A DNA stretch of 64,000 nucleotides from Enterocloster aldenensis (GCF_003434055.1 NZ_QVEX01000009.1:62001-126000), one strand, 5' to 3'; numbered from the stretch's first letter, positions 9,130 to 17,695 are shown. Made by a program: numbers and translations. Notes: generated by a model from the sequence alone, not told the origin.

Positions 9130-10803
9130 TTACTGGACAATATCCCACTGTTCCACATGGTTCAGGAACCCGTAGACACTAGGCTCCACGCCCACAAGAC
9201 GCTTGTTCACGCCTGCCATGGTCTTGATGATATAAGCGGAAAACATGGGCACGTCCTCCTGCACCTGCCTGTCAACAATGGAGTACAGTTCTTTTAACTG
9301 GTCCACATCATCTGTAAGGGATACCTTGGACAGGGCCTCATTAATCTTGCCATTGCCGTATCCGGTCCAACTGCCCTCGCCCCCCAGGAGCCAGGCCACA
9401 TCGGCGTATGGATCCACGGGTGGGTAGGTATACTGGATTGCCATCACGTCAAAGTCACCTTTCGAGGCATTGGCCATCAGGGTATTAATGTCCATGGTCT
9501 GGATTTCCGCCTTGATGCCTACGCTGGCCCACTGTGCGGCAATGACGGAAGCAGCATTGACAAAGGTGCTGTCATCCGAGTTAATGCTGAATTTAATCGT
9601 CCGGTTCTTGTCCCATCCGCTTTCCTCCAGAAGGGACCTGGCCTTCCCGGGGTCATATGGAAGGGGTGTGACGGTATCGTCATAGTAGGGGCTTGCCGAG
9701 GACAGGAACCCCTCCGAAACCTCTCCATAGCCCTTTAACAGCTGCTCCAGGATCTGGCCCCGGTCAATGGCATAGACCATGGCCTGGCGCACCCTGGCAT
9801 CTGTTATGCTGGCGGTGTTGATGAACACGGACTGGTTGGTTATGGGTTCGCCAAAGGATGTGTTCACATTCTCCAGCGCCTGGATGCTCTCATAGTCCTC
9901 CAGCGGAATGGCGCTCATGGTGTTCTGGGTCACGTCTATCTCACCTGACTTAAGACCCGCGTACAGCTGGCTGCCCTCCACGATTTTGATGTTCAGCCTG
10001 TCAATCTTGGGGGCTCCTTTCCAATACTTATCATTGGCCTCATAGGAAACATAGTGGTCCCTGTCAAATTCCGTCACCTTATATGGTCCGCTCACCACAT
10101 CCGGGCGGTTGAACCACGGGTCGGACATAAGTTCCTGTTCGCTCATGTTCTCAATCACATGCTTTGGAAGGGTCATGAGATACCGTGCATAGGAGCTGTT
10201 AAACGTAATCAGGGACATGGGGGCCTTGGTGGTGAAGCGGACGGTCTTGTCGTCCACCTTGGTGATTCCTTCCACATGGTCGGCGCCTTCCTCCACGAAT
10301 CCGTCATCCCCAACGCCTTCGAACACATAATACATCATGGCCATATTGCCAATGGCAGGGCTGCATATGCGCAGGGCCGTATATACCACATCGTCTGCTG
10401 TCACGGGCTGCCCGTCAGACCAGACCGCCTTGTCGTCAATATGCACAAGGAAATTCCGGTCATCCTCAGCCGTAACCGAATCCGCCAGCATTCCCTCAAA
10501 GTTCATATCCTTGTCCAGCTCCATGAGAGGAAGGAACATAAGGCCGGTCGCGTATTTGTTCATCTCCATCCCGTCCATCAGAAGGGGGTTCAGGGTATTC
10601 AGGGTATTAGTCACGCCGATATTCACGATTTTCTCCCCGGCCGCGCCGCCCGGGGCCTGTCCTGTCTGGGACTGTCCCGCTGTCCCGCTTCCTGGCTGGG
10701 ACCCATCGTTCCCCCCAGCCTTACATCCTGCCAGCGACAGGGCCATAACTGTGGCCAGGGCAAATGATACGCACCTTTTAGCCATTGTATTTTTATTCTT
10801 CAT
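9130..10803 (-). CDS. oppA: Peptide/opine ABC transporter substrate-binding lipoprotein (SBP family 5)
   Basis: 557 aa. A lipoprotein signal ends in LSLAGC (Cys at ~27), followed by a low-complexity Gly/Gln/Ser linker. The SBP_bac_5 fold shows GVTNTLNTLNPLLMDGMEM, the DRNFLVHIDDKAVWSDGQPVTADDVVYT segment and the RVRQAMVYAIDRGQI hinge. The start ATG has AGGAGG. It is the first gene of the opp1 operon (oppA-D-F-B-C-acetamidase-LysR), behind a consensus promoter at 10870-10898. Ligand could be a peptide, opine or glycated amino acid derivative; sequence does not decide. Confidence 0.92.
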   Translation of the reverse strand: MKNKNTMAKRCVSFALATVMALSLAGCKAGGNDGSQPGSGTAGQSQTGQAPGGAAGEKIVNIGVTNTLNTLNPLLMDGMEMNKYATGLMFLPLMELDKDMNFEGMLADSVTAEDDRNFLVHIDDKAVWSDGQPVTADDVVYTALRICSPAIGNMAMMYYVFEGVGDDGFVEEGADHVEGITKVDDKTVRFTTKAPMSLITFNSSYARYLMTLPKHVIENMSEQELMSDPWFNRPDVVSGPYKVTEFDRDHYVSYEANDKYWKGAPKIDRLNIKIVEGSQLYAGLKSGEIDVTQNTMSAIPLEDYESIQALENVNTSFGEPITNQSVFINTASITDARVRQAMVYAIDRGQILEQLLKGYGEVSEGFLSSASPYYDDTVTPLPYDPGKARSLLEESGWDKNRTIKFSINSDDSTFVNAASVIAAQWASVGIKAEIQTMDINTLMANASKGDFDVMAIQYTYPPVDPYADVAWLLGGEGSWTGYGNGKINEALSKVSLTDDVDQLKELYSIVDRQVQEDVPMFSAYIIKTMAGVNKRLVGVEPSVYGFLNHVEQWDIVQ

Positions 10804-10869
10804 CCTGTTTCCTCCTGAGAATATCCCTCATTCAAAGCACACTATTCATAGTAAATTAGTATGGTTTTA

Positions 10870-10898
10870 TTTATATCATCACAGCTGTGAAAAGTCAA
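10870..10898 (-). promoter_or_regulatory. Promoter of opp1 operon with palindromic operator in the spacer
   Basis: On the minus strand -35 TTGACT (10898-10893), a 17-bp spacer and -10 TATAAA (10875-10870). The spacer holds the perfect 12-bp palindrome TCACAGCTGTGA (10879-10890), well placed for a repressor. Confidence 0.7.
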
Positions 10899-11016
10899 TA
10901 GCTGCGATTTATCTGTACCTATTTTAGCATATGTGATTTTAAATGAAAAGCTGAATCTTGTGCATAAAATACCAGTAATACACCAGATAAAGGCGTCATC
11001 CTGCCCATAAAAGCAG

Positions 11017-11048
11017 CCGGAGCGCCCCATCCGTTCCCGGAGCGCCCC
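11017..11048. repeat. Short direct repeat CCGGAGCGCCCC, two copies
   Basis: The 12-mer occurs at 11017-11028 and 11037-11048 (20-bp period), between the module A HAD stop and the opp1 promoter. No other feature is visible; the function is unknown. Confidence 0.5.
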
Positions 11049-11080
11049 GGCCCTTTCCTTTTATTGTATTCAGATATCCC

Positions 11081-11728
11081 CTATCCCAGATACGTAATCA
11101 CATCCATCAGGCTGTCCATCCTGCGGGTTATCAGTTTCTGTTCCCGCTCCCCGGGTTCCACCCCATCCGGTATCATGATTACATGACATCCGGCAGCGGC
11201 CCCCGCCCTGACGCCCAGGATTGAATCCTCCAGGACAATACATTCATCCGGGCATCTGCCCAGTGCCGCTGCCGCCTTAAGGTAGATATCAGGGGCCGGT
11301 TTACCTCTCTCTACCATATCCCCGAATATCATACAGTCAAAATATCCCCTGACTCCCGCCATCTTAAGGTATTCCCTGGCAGTGGCCCCATCCGTGGAGG
11401 TAGCCAGTCCAATACCATAGCCCGAGTTCTTCAGATAACTTAAAAGTTCCATTAATCCCGGCTTCAAAGGCATTCCATTCTTTTCCAGGAACCCGTCCAC
11501 ATACTCCTGCCTGTACCTGCGTACACCATAAAAATCAAATGCTTCCCCTAACGCTTCCCTAAACACGCTGATACAGGATTCACGGTCCGCTCCCCTGGTA
11601 CGGTCTAACAGTTCCCGGGTAATGGGGAAACCGGTTGCCCTTCCGGCATACAGCCAGGCATCCCCATAAAGACGCTCCGTATCAAACATCAGCCCATCCA
11701 TGTCAAATATAGCCGCACGGATCATCAT
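11081..11728 (-). CDS. HAD-superfamily phosphatase, beta-phosphoglucomutase-like
   Basis: 215 aa. Motif I is FDMDGLMFDTE (nucleophile and acid Asp), motif II GLATSTDG, motif III KPAPDIYLKAAAALG and motif IV VLEDSILGVRAG, with the helical cap at residues ~20-85 typical of the PGMB/YhcW group. It is the last gene of module A, with an ATGA overlap with the SIS protein. In context it probably dephosphorylates or isomerises a sugar phosphate released by the deglycase, or detoxifies an accumulating intermediate. Confidence 0.88.
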   Translation of the reverse strand: MMIRAAIFDMDGLMFDTERLYGDAWLYAGRATGFPITRELLDRTRGADRESCISVFREALGEAFDFYGVRRYRQEYVDGFLEKNGMPLKPGLMELLSYLKNSGYGIGLATSTDGATAREYLKMAGVRGYFDCMIFGDMVERGKPAPDIYLKAAAALGRCPDECIVLEDSILGVRAGAAAGCHVIMIPDGVEPGEREQKLITRRMDSLMDVITYLG

Positions 11729-12870
11729 TTCTCCAGGACCGCTGTTTTCAAAAATGTATCCTCCTGGGCCACATAGTGGTCGCGCACCCCGTCCAGCTTC
11801 TTGCTGCCAATCCTTTTATGGAATTCGGGATCCTTAGGTATATCCGGATTAATCCCCAGATCCTGGGGAGCCATGCAGGCCACCACCTGAAGGGGGATGA
11901 TGTATTCCCAACAGGAGAACATGGGGTCTTCCACGAATTCCACAATCAGGTTTTTGCCAGACTGCACATCCACGCCATCCGGCGATGCAATCAGGTAGTT
12001 ATGGGGCGTCCACTCACTGAGTATCCCAACCAGTTTCATGGTCCTTGGCTTATAGTCTCCCCTGGAAGCCAGGTAGAAGATGTGGGCGCTGTCCGTGATG
12101 GAGTTATAGATACCGTGGAAAAATTCCTCTATATCATATCCGGCCACGCCCTGGCGGACTGTTTCCAGGATTTTAAGCGCGCCCTCCAGCACATCACAGT
12201 ACATGCCGTCATATCCCACGACAATCACCCTCTTTGCCGGAAGGAACTCGTCTTTAATCCTCTTATACCACTCCACGGAGGCATCCGTAACCTTTTTCAG
12301 GTTGCCGATGACCCGGAGCATGCGCTCCCTGTATCCGGCCGCCTTTTCCTCCGTGACCATGCCCTTTGCAATGGCCAGTTCCGTAAGCATCATCATGAGG
12401 GTAACGGTGGTTCCCGCGTAGCCCTTGGTCTTTGCCCCGCATTTTTCATTTCCCACCTCAATCTTAGTGGATGTGTCGGCGTGTTCAAATATAAGGGCCG
12501 TGGGGTTTTCGGACACGGCCGCCGTGTGCAGGCCCCGCTCCCTGGCGGAATCCAGGCCTTCCACCGTGGAAAGGCTCTGTCCGCCCTGGGACATGCCGAT
12601 TACCAGTGTATTCTTATTAAATACCTTTTCCTCCCTGGCAAACTGGGTGGGGTACATGTTAAATACCTTGATTCCCAGCAGCTCCTCCAGATACAGTTTT
12701 GCAGCCAGGCCGGCGTGATAGCTGGTGCCGGATCCAATCACATAAATCTGCTCAATCCCCACATCTTTGAAGCGGCTGACAAAATCCTTTGTAATCTCTT
12801 TTCTCCTGCTGATGATACCGGTCAGCGCGGCCGGTGTCTCACATATATAGTCAAACATCTTAGATTCCAT
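11725..12870 (-). CDS. Double-SIS-domain sugar-phosphate deglycase/isomerase (GfrE/GlmS-like)
   Basis: 381 aa with two SIS domains: residues ~35-165 (IYVIGSGTSYHAGLAAKLY, GMSQGGQSLSTVEGL) and ~200-340 (IVVGYDGMYCDVLEGALKI). It resembles the isomerase half of GlmS but has no glutaminase domain. YDIEEFFHGIYN is the counterpart of the catalytic Glu/His loop of FrlB/FraB deglycases. It is the fifth gene of a mannose-family PTS operon, the arrangement of Salmonella gfrABCDEF, where SIS proteins cleave 6-phosphoglucoselysine and 6-phosphofructoselysine. A deglycase for an Amadori-6-phosphate is therefore the best guess; an amino-sugar phosphate isomerase (AgaS-like) remains possible. TAATG overlap with IID. 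Confidence 0.75.
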   Translation of the reverse strand: MESKMFDYICETPAALTGIISRRKEITKDFVSRFKDVGIEQIYVIGSGTSYHAGLAAKLYLEELLGIKVFNMYPTQFAREEKVFNKNTLVIGMSQGGQSLSTVEGLDSARERGLHTAAVSENPTALIFEHADTSTKIEVGNEKCGAKTKGYAGTTVTLMMMLTELAIAKGMVTEEKAAGYRERMLRVIGNLKKVTDASVEWYKRIKDEFLPAKRVIVVGYDGMYCDVLEGALKILETVRQGVAGYDIEEFFHGIYNSITDSAHIFYLASRGDYKPRTMKLVGILSEWTPHNYLIASPDGVDVQSGKNLIVEFVEDPMFSCWEYIIPLQVVACMAPQDLGINPDIPKDPEFHKRIGSKKLDGVRDHYVAQEDTFLKTAVLEK

Positions 12871-13703
12871 TATAAAATACCAAAGAACGCGCCCACTATG
12901 CCGATGGCAATCATGCCAAACATAATCGTGGTGGTCTTAAATCCTTTCTTTAATAATGCAAATGTGCCAAAGGTCAGTCCCAGAGGAAGTACGGAAGGCA
13001 GCAGCTGGTCAAATACGCCCTGTATCTCAACGGTTGCCTCCCCCATGGTAAGCACCAGGGGCGTTGAGAAGGATACCATGGAGGCTATCATGGCCCCCAC
13101 CACACAAAGGCCCATGACCTTGGCGCAGTTCGTCAGTATTTCAATCATCCCCGATGCCTGGGCCGCTTCCACAAAGCCGACGCCGCTCTTATACCCCAGC
13201 TTTAACCCGTACCATCTGGCCACATAATGGGGGATATTAAATATCAGAAGGAACAGGATTGCCCCCAGTATGCTGCCCTGGGCCGCCAGCCCGCAGCCGA
13301 TTCCTGCCGCGATGATGCGGAAGGTACCCCAGAAAAAGGAGTCGCCGATTCCTGCAATGGGTCCCATAAGGGCTGCTTTTAAAGCTGCAATGGACTCAAT
13401 GTCAAACTGGTCGCCGGATTTCTTATTCTCCTCCTCCATGGCAATGCATGCGCCTGTGATGAAAGTTACCAGCTGAGGCGTTGTATTGAAAAAGGACAGA
13501 TGGCGTTTTAATGCCTCGGATGCCTCTTTCTTCTCCGGGTACAGGCGTTTTAATACCGGAAGGAGGGAATAACAGAATCCCACGTTCTGCATACGTTCAT
13601 AGTTAAAGGATGCCTGTAATGGGAAGGAGCGCCAGAATACACTGCGCATATCATTTTTTGTAACAATCCCGCCCTCTTTAAAAGTCTCATTGATGCCTGC
13701 CAT
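12870..13703 (-). CDS. PTS system mannose/fructose/sorbose-family IID component
   Basis: 277 aa. The opening NDMRSVFWRSFPLQASFNYERMQNVGFCYSLLPVLKRLY is the family signature, followed by HLSFFNTTPQL, the GPIAGIGDSFFWGTFRIIAAGIG loop and C-terminal membrane helices. It forms the membrane channel with IIC. Its stop shares one base with the deglycase start (TAATG), and its start likewise with the IIC stop, so translation is coupled across the operon. Confidence 0.93.
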   Translation of the reverse strand: MAGINETFKEGGIVTKNDMRSVFWRSFPLQASFNYERMQNVGFCYSLLPVLKRLYPEKKEASEALKRHLSFFNTTPQLVTFITGACIAMEEENKKSGDQFDIESIAALKAALMGPIAGIGDSFFWGTFRIIAAGIGCGLAAQGSILGAILFLLIFNIPHYVARWYGLKLGYKSGVGFVEAAQASGMIEILTNCAKVMGLCVVGAMIASMVSFSTPLVLTMGEATVEIQGVFDQLLPSVLPLGLTFGTFALLKKGFKTTTIMFGMIAIGIVGAFFGIL

Positions 13704-14494
13704 TATAATTCACCTCCCAAATCATCAGACATTGTGTTAGCTGCCAGGGATGCCATGTCCCGTTTTCTCTGCATGGCCTGCTGGTAAACCACGTAGGCAA
13801 TGGTAGCGCCCACAATCGCCACACCTACCGTACTCATACCCAGCAGGGCGGTCAGTACAAATCCCACAAAAAGATATGCCGCATTGGTCTTATCAAATAT
13901 AAGCTGCATAAGGATTGCGATTCCCAGTGCAGGAAGCATCCCGCTTGCCACCTTCAGTCCGCCCAGGATGAACGGAGGCAGGGCAGCCACAAAACCGGCT
14001 ATGGTATTGGAGCCAAGCAGTACGCCCAGGAACACCACCAGGAAGGAACTGAACCAGAACAGCCACGCTCCTGCCCACAGCGCTTTTGAGATTCCCTTGT
14101 AATCCCCTTCCTCAGCCGCCTTGTCAGCCCAGTGCAGGAAGGTGGTATTAATGGTCCTGTCCAGGATGCCCACGGACTGGGCCAGTGTTGCGATTGGCAG
14201 TGACAGGGCCACGGCCGCATCCATATCAAGGCCTGACATGATGGCAAATGCCGTTGCCAGAATGCCTCCCGAGACCACGTCCGGCGGGGTCGCCGCGCCA
14301 ATGCCCACAATCCCCATCATGACCAGTTCCAGGGAAGCCCCCATCACGATGCCTGTATGTATGTCCCCAAGAATCAGACCTACGATGGGACCAGTCACAA
14401 TTGGCCGGTCAAACATATGCTGTCCGCATACACGGCCGTCCCAGATGGCAAAACCTGCAAGGATTCCCAAAATTAATGCTTTAAACAACATCAC
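13703..14494 (-). CDS. PTS system sorbose-family IIC component
   Basis: 263 aa, polytopic. The segment DRPIVTGPIVGLILGDIHTGIVMGASLELVMMG is the EII-Sor signature, and GAATPPDVVSGGILATAFAIM follows. About seven hydrophobic helices are visible. With IID it carries the sugar derivative across the membrane while IIB phosphorylates it. Confidence 0.93.
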   Translation of the reverse strand: MMLFKALILGILAGFAIWDGRVCGQHMFDRPIVTGPIVGLILGDIHTGIVMGASLELVMMGIVGIGAATPPDVVSGGILATAFAIMSGLDMDAAVALSLPIATLAQSVGILDRTINTTFLHWADKAAEEGDYKGISKALWAGAWLFWFSSFLVVFLGVLLGSNTIAGFVAALPPFILGGLKVASGMLPALGIAILMQLIFDKTNAAYLFVGFVLTALLGMSTVGVAIVGATIAYVVYQQAMQRKRDMASLAANTMSDDLGGEL

Positions 14495-14507
14495 ACATTC
14501 CCCCTTT

Positions 14508-14993
14508 TTACTTGTTGTATTCTTTCACAATGTCCTCATAGGACAGTTTCTTTTCAGTGGGCACTGCCTGGAGATACACATCCTTTCCCATGGCATGGAT
14601 TTCTTCCAGTCCCTTCATATCCTTGCCATCCAGGTATACCTGGCGTTCCACCATCTTCTTTCCCGGCGCCTGGCGGATGCCTCCCACACACAGATTGGTG
14701 ATAGACGGACATTTCCCCATCAGGTACTGCGCATCCTCCACACTTGCCGTTACCACGAAAATGGTCCTGGCCGCATGCTTCGGATTATTGATGACAGCCA
14801 CAGCGCCATCCATGGATTTAATGGACAGCACGGCCTGCGGAGGTTTTGCCATGTTAAACGCCATCTGCATCAGCTTATCCGTAATGGCCTTGTCATTGGC
14901 AACCACAATGGTGTCAGCTCCCAGATAGGAAGTCCAGCTGACAGCCACCTGTCCATGGATTAAACGGTCATCTACCCTCAATAACTTAATCAT
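14508..14993 (-). CDS. PTS system mannose/sorbose-family IIB component
   Basis: 161 aa, full length. The phospho-accepting His lies in RVDDRLIHGQVAVSW (His ~15). The strands around IVVANDKAITDKLMQMAFNMAKP and the C-terminal KKLSYEDIVKEYNK are typical. AGGAGG precedes the ATG. It passes phosphate from IIA to the C6 hydroxyl of the incoming substrate. Confidence 0.93.
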   Translation of the reverse strand: MIKLLRVDDRLIHGQVAVSWTSYLGADTIVVANDKAITDKLMQMAFNMAKPPQAVLSIKSMDGAVAVINNPKHAARTIFVVTASVEDAQYLMGKCPSITNLCVGGIRQAPGKKMVERQVYLDGKDMKGLEEIHAMGKDVYLQAVPTEKKLSYEDIVKEYNK

Positions 14994-15044
14994 TCCTTTT
15001 CCTCCTACGGTTTTCTAAAAACACTGCTGTGTTCCTTTCTTTCC

Positions 15045-15494
15045 TTACAGTTCACCCAAATCCCCGGGGGCATCCGTATCTGTTTGGGATTCCACCAGGT
15101 CATTCACCAGATACATGGATGCCCTGGAATTCTCAATAGCCATGCGCAGCATTCCCTTGTCGGCGTCTTCCCCTTCTCCCAGCGGAAGCAGCGCTATCTC
15201 CAAAAGCAGCCCCAGGTTCAGCCCTGTTACCAGATACACCTTCCGCCGGTTTCCCAGCAGTTGCATGGCTGCCTGGGTGGTGCTCCCGCCTGCGATATCC
15301 GTAAGCACCACCGTGGGGTCAGTGCCGCCAAAGCCTGTGACTTTTTCCTCAATCATGGAAGCTATCTCAGGTATGGTTTCCTTTGCCGTGATGCTCACGT
15401 AATCCACGTGCCCCACCTGTCCCAGCACCAAATCCAGGGATGTCAGGATTCCCCTTGCAAAATCCGCATGGGTGACCAACACCATATTTTTCAT
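15045..15494 (-). CDS. PTS system mannose/fructose-family IIA component
   Basis: 149 aa from the ATG at 15494, which follows AGGAGGG; the frame is open upstream but that stretch (to 15557) lies in the promoter leader. LVTHADFARGILTSLDLVLGQ carries the phosphorylated His (~8). GGSTTQAAMQLL matches the second active-site loop. The usual GG/SHG motif is replaced by THADFA. First gene of module A. Confidence 0.9.
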   Translation of the reverse strand: MKNMVLVTHADFARGILTSLDLVLGQVGHVDYVSITAKETIPEIASMIEEKVTGFGGTDPTVVLTDIAGGSTTQAAMQLLGNRRKVYLVTGLNLGLLLEIALLPLGEGEDADKGMLRMAIENSRASMYLVNDLVESQTDTDAPGDLGEL

Positions 15495-15575
15495 TGCCAG
15501 CCCTCCTTTCTGTGTATTTGTATTTCTATTTCCTTCCTCAAACCAGGTCATTTGCATATATCTTTCGCTTTTCTT

Positions 15576-15631
15576 TGTATATACATTTATTCGCGTGGTT
15601 ATATATTACCATAACTGCATATACTTTTCAA
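15576..15631 (-). promoter_or_regulatory. Promoter and operator of module A PTS operon
   Basis: On the minus strand -35 TTGAAA (15631-15626), a 17-bp spacer and -10 TAATAT (15608-15603). The perfect palindrome TGTATATACA lies just downstream (15576-15585). A near copy, TGTATAGACA (15681-15690), covers the -35 of the divergent regulator gene, so both are probably bound by the HutC-type protein. Confidence 0.65.
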
Positions 15632-15680
15632 GAGGTATTTAGTTATTTTTATAAAGTTTTTTCCGGGATTCGGTAGTTTA

Positions 15681-15713
15681 TGTATAGACATTTGTTGGTT
15701 TTCATTATATAAT
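15681..15713 (+). promoter_or_regulatory. Promoter and operator of the HutC-type regulator
   Basis: -35 TAGACA (15685-15690), 17-bp spacer, -10 TATAAT (15708-15713). The operator-like TGTATAGACA overlaps the -35, suggesting autoregulation. Confidence 0.7.
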
Positions 15714-15750
15714 AGACTAGAATGATTGTGAGATAAAAGGAGATATATCC

Positions 15751-16461
15751 ATGTCAGGCAAGCCTAAGTATATACAAATAGAAGATTCCATACTCAATCA
15801 GATAAAAGGAGGAAACCTGCGGCCTGGTGACCAGATTCCCACCGAGGCAGAGCTGTGCGACACGTTTATGGTCAGCAGGATGACTGTGAATAAAGCCATC
15901 CAATCCCTTGCATCTAAGGGTTATATCAACCGCGTGGCAGGCAAAGGCAGCTTTGTGACCAATGTACATATACAGAAACCCATTGTAAAGATACCTCAGA
16001 GTTTTTCAGAAGACATGCGCTCCATTGGCCTGACTCCCGGTTCCCGGCTGGTGGATTACAGGATATACCGGGGAAGCGAACTGCCCGAAGCCGCTGCCCA
16101 GGCCCTGAACGTGGCCAGGGACGACATGGTGCATTATTTCTCCCGCATCCGTACCGGCAATGACATGATAATCTGCATCAGTTATACCTATGTCCCCTGC
16201 AGGGTCCTTCCAGCCATTGATGTAACCCGGCTGGAGCACTCTTTTTTTGAATATGTAAAGGAACTTGGGTTAAATGTACAGTCCATGGACCTGTCATTGA
16301 CAGCCACGCTGCCCACTGAGGAGCAGAAAAGGCTGCTGGGCATAGAAAATGAGGCGCTGCTAAAATCATTCCACAATACGTATCTGGATAATGGGGATAT
16401 ACTGGAATATATTGAGACCTATTATATCGGGAGTATGTATACCTATCGGGTTACCCTCTGA
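15751..16461 (+). CDS. GntR-family (HutC subfamily) regulator of module A
   Basis: 236 aa. An N-terminal winged helix (residues ~5-70; LRPGDQIPTEAELCDTF, SRMTVNKAIQSLASKGYI, GKGSFV) precedes a UbiC-transcription-regulator-associated domain (residues ~90-230) that binds small effectors. AAAAGGAG sits before the ATG. It is divergent from the PTS operon across a 256-bp gap and is the obvious local regulator, probably sensing a phosphorylated intermediate. Confidence 0.9.
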   Translation: MSGKPKYIQIEDSILNQIKGGNLRPGDQIPTEAELCDTFMVSRMTVNKAIQSLASKGYINRVAGKGSFVTNVHIQKPIVKIPQSFSEDMRSIGLTPGSRLVDYRIYRGSELPEAAAQALNVARDDMVHYFSRIRTGNDMIICISYTYVPCRVLPAIDVTRLEHSFFEYVKELGLNVQSMDLSLTATLPTEEQKRLLGIENEALLKSFHNTYLDNGDILEYIETYYIGSMYTYRVTL

Positions 16462-16463
16462 TG

Positions 16464-16509
16464 AAAACATGGGCCTGGCTGCCGTATTTGGCAGCCAGGC
16501 CCATGTTTT
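16464..16509. terminator. Bidirectional intrinsic terminator
   Basis: A perfect 20-bp stem, AAAACATGGGCCTGGCTGCC and its complement around a 6-base loop, lies between the convergent HutC-type gene and the module B deglycase. A/T runs at both ends let it work in both directions. Confidence 0.92.
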
Positions 16510-16567
16510 ATATCAATGCCTTGATTTCCCTGAATCAAATCTGAATCAAAGCTGATTTATTCCTGAA

Positions 16568-17581
16568 TCAATACTCCATCTGACGGTAATATCTTCTGGT
16601 TGTAAGCGGATGGTTCCTCTCCTTCTCCAGGTGGCAGCTGAGACGCTCTGTCATGGCGTACATCACCATCGGGGAAACAATCTTCCTGTACTCAGCATCG
16701 GTGAACGGCAGTTCAATCTCCTTGGTATCAAACACATTGATTACCTTTGTCACCTTCTTGGAGAAATCCATCACACGGTCCATCAGGGGTCTTGTCTCAT
16801 CCTCGCCATAGAACAGGATTAGGCTTGTATCCTCTTCCACCAGTTCCAGGGTCCCATGGAAGTATTCGGCTGCGTGGATGGACTTTGTTTTAATCCACTG
16901 CATCTCCTCCAGGATACACATTGCATAGTCGTAGGCCTCTCCCCACATCATGCCGGCGCCGATTACCATGTGATAATCCGTATCCTTGTGCTCCCTGGCC
17001 ATGTCCGCGCATCTGGCCTCGTACTGCTCCTTCGCCTTAATCAGGTACGGCACAATCTTTGCATACTGATCCATGAATTCTTCGTACTTGTCAAATTCCC
17101 CTGCGTTTTTCTTAAATCTTGCCAGAAGGGCAATCATGTAGGTGTAAATGGCTTCGCACAGGCAGTCGTCCTCTGCAAAGCTGAACAGCTTGTAGTCCGC
17201 ATACTCACAGACCGGGGTATTGTCATTGGACACATATACAATGGTGCGCGCCCCGGCTTCCTTACAGTACCTGGCAGCTGCTACGATTTCCTTTGTATTG
17301 CCGCTTCTGGTGGAGAATACGCATACGGAATCCTTGGTGAACTTCCTGTGTCCCGCTGCCATGAACTCAGCCGCAATCACACTGTATGTATCAATCTGTG
17401 ATGTGGTGTCCAGCCAGTACTTCATGGGAAGGGAATGGGCATATGTGCCGCCGCAGCCAATAAAGAAAATATTGGTATAACCCTGGCTGCATATCTCGTC
17501 CACTGCTTTCTCAATCTGCGGCCTTAAGGCAATTGCGTCGCCGACTACTTTTTCGTAACGTGGAATGTCAAAATTAAACAT
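16568..17581 (-). CDS. SIS-domain Amadori-6-phosphate deglycase (FrlB/FraB family), module B
   Basis: 337 aa. SIS domains lie at residues ~30-160 (NIFFIGCGGTYAHSLPMKYW, CVFSTRSGNTKEIVAAARY) and ~195-320. The loop SIHAAEYFHGTLELVEEDTS carries the conserved Glu and His of the deglycases, and the C-terminus HPLTTRRYYRQMEY matches the FraB/FrlB ending. The family cleaves 6-phosphofructose-lysine or -asparagine into glucose-6-phosphate plus the free amino acid. Known FraB uses phospho-fructose-aspartate, FrlB phospho-fructoselysine; I cannot separate these by eye. It has its own promoter and forms a single-gene unit next to a divergent GntR gene. The protein at 43794-44807 is a ~91% identical paralogue. 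Confidence 0.85.
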   Translation of the reverse strand: MFNFDIPRYEKVVGDAIALRPQIEKAVDEICSQGYTNIFFIGCGGTYAHSLPMKYWLDTTSQIDTYSVIAAEFMAAGHRKFTKDSVCVFSTRSGNTKEIVAAARYCKEAGARTIVYVSNDNTPVCEYADYKLFSFAEDDCLCEAIYTYMIALLARFKKNAGEFDKYEEFMDQYAKIVPYLIKAKEQYEARCADMAREHKDTDYHMVIGAGMMWGEAYDYAMCILEEMQWIKTKSIHAAEYFHGTLELVEEDTSLILFYGEDETRPLMDRVMDFSKKVTKVINVFDTKEIELPFTDAEYRKIVSPMVMYAMTERLSCHLEKERNHPLTTRRYYRQMEY

Positions 17582-17622
17582 ATCTGTTTCCTCCTTGGAT
17601 TTTAATTTGTTATGTCGTCCTA

Positions 17623-17658
17623 TGATGTTATATTACATCACATAATATGTTTTGTAAA
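17623..17658 (-). promoter_or_regulatory. Promoter and GntR operator of module B deglycase
   Basis: On the minus strand -35 TTTACA (17658-17653), a 17-bp spacer and -10 TAATAT (17635-17630). The palindrome TGATGT-TATATT-ACATCA (17623-17640) sits on the -10. The arrangement is almost base-for-base the same as upstream of the paralogue at 44863-44891. Confidence 0.75.
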
Positions 17659-17695
17659 GCACTTTTTTTCTTTTTTTCAATTTCTTTCAGGGAAC

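Noticed and set aside
8625..9158. Open frame of 177 codons through the oppA-oppD gap and the palindrome
   Set aside because: Composed of palindrome and the out-of-frame oppD start; no ribosome site and no recognisable protein.
11725..12870. Reading the double-SIS protein as glucosamine-6-phosphate synthase (GlmS)
   Set aside because: The N-terminal glutaminase domain (Cys1) is absent and the protein is only 381 aa, in a PTS operon.
11776..13227. 483-codon open frame on the plus strand, opposite the SIS deglycase and PTS IID genes
   Set aside because: It is antisense to two well-supported genes with ribosome sites and family motifs; its protein is unlike any family and arises from codon bias on the other strand.
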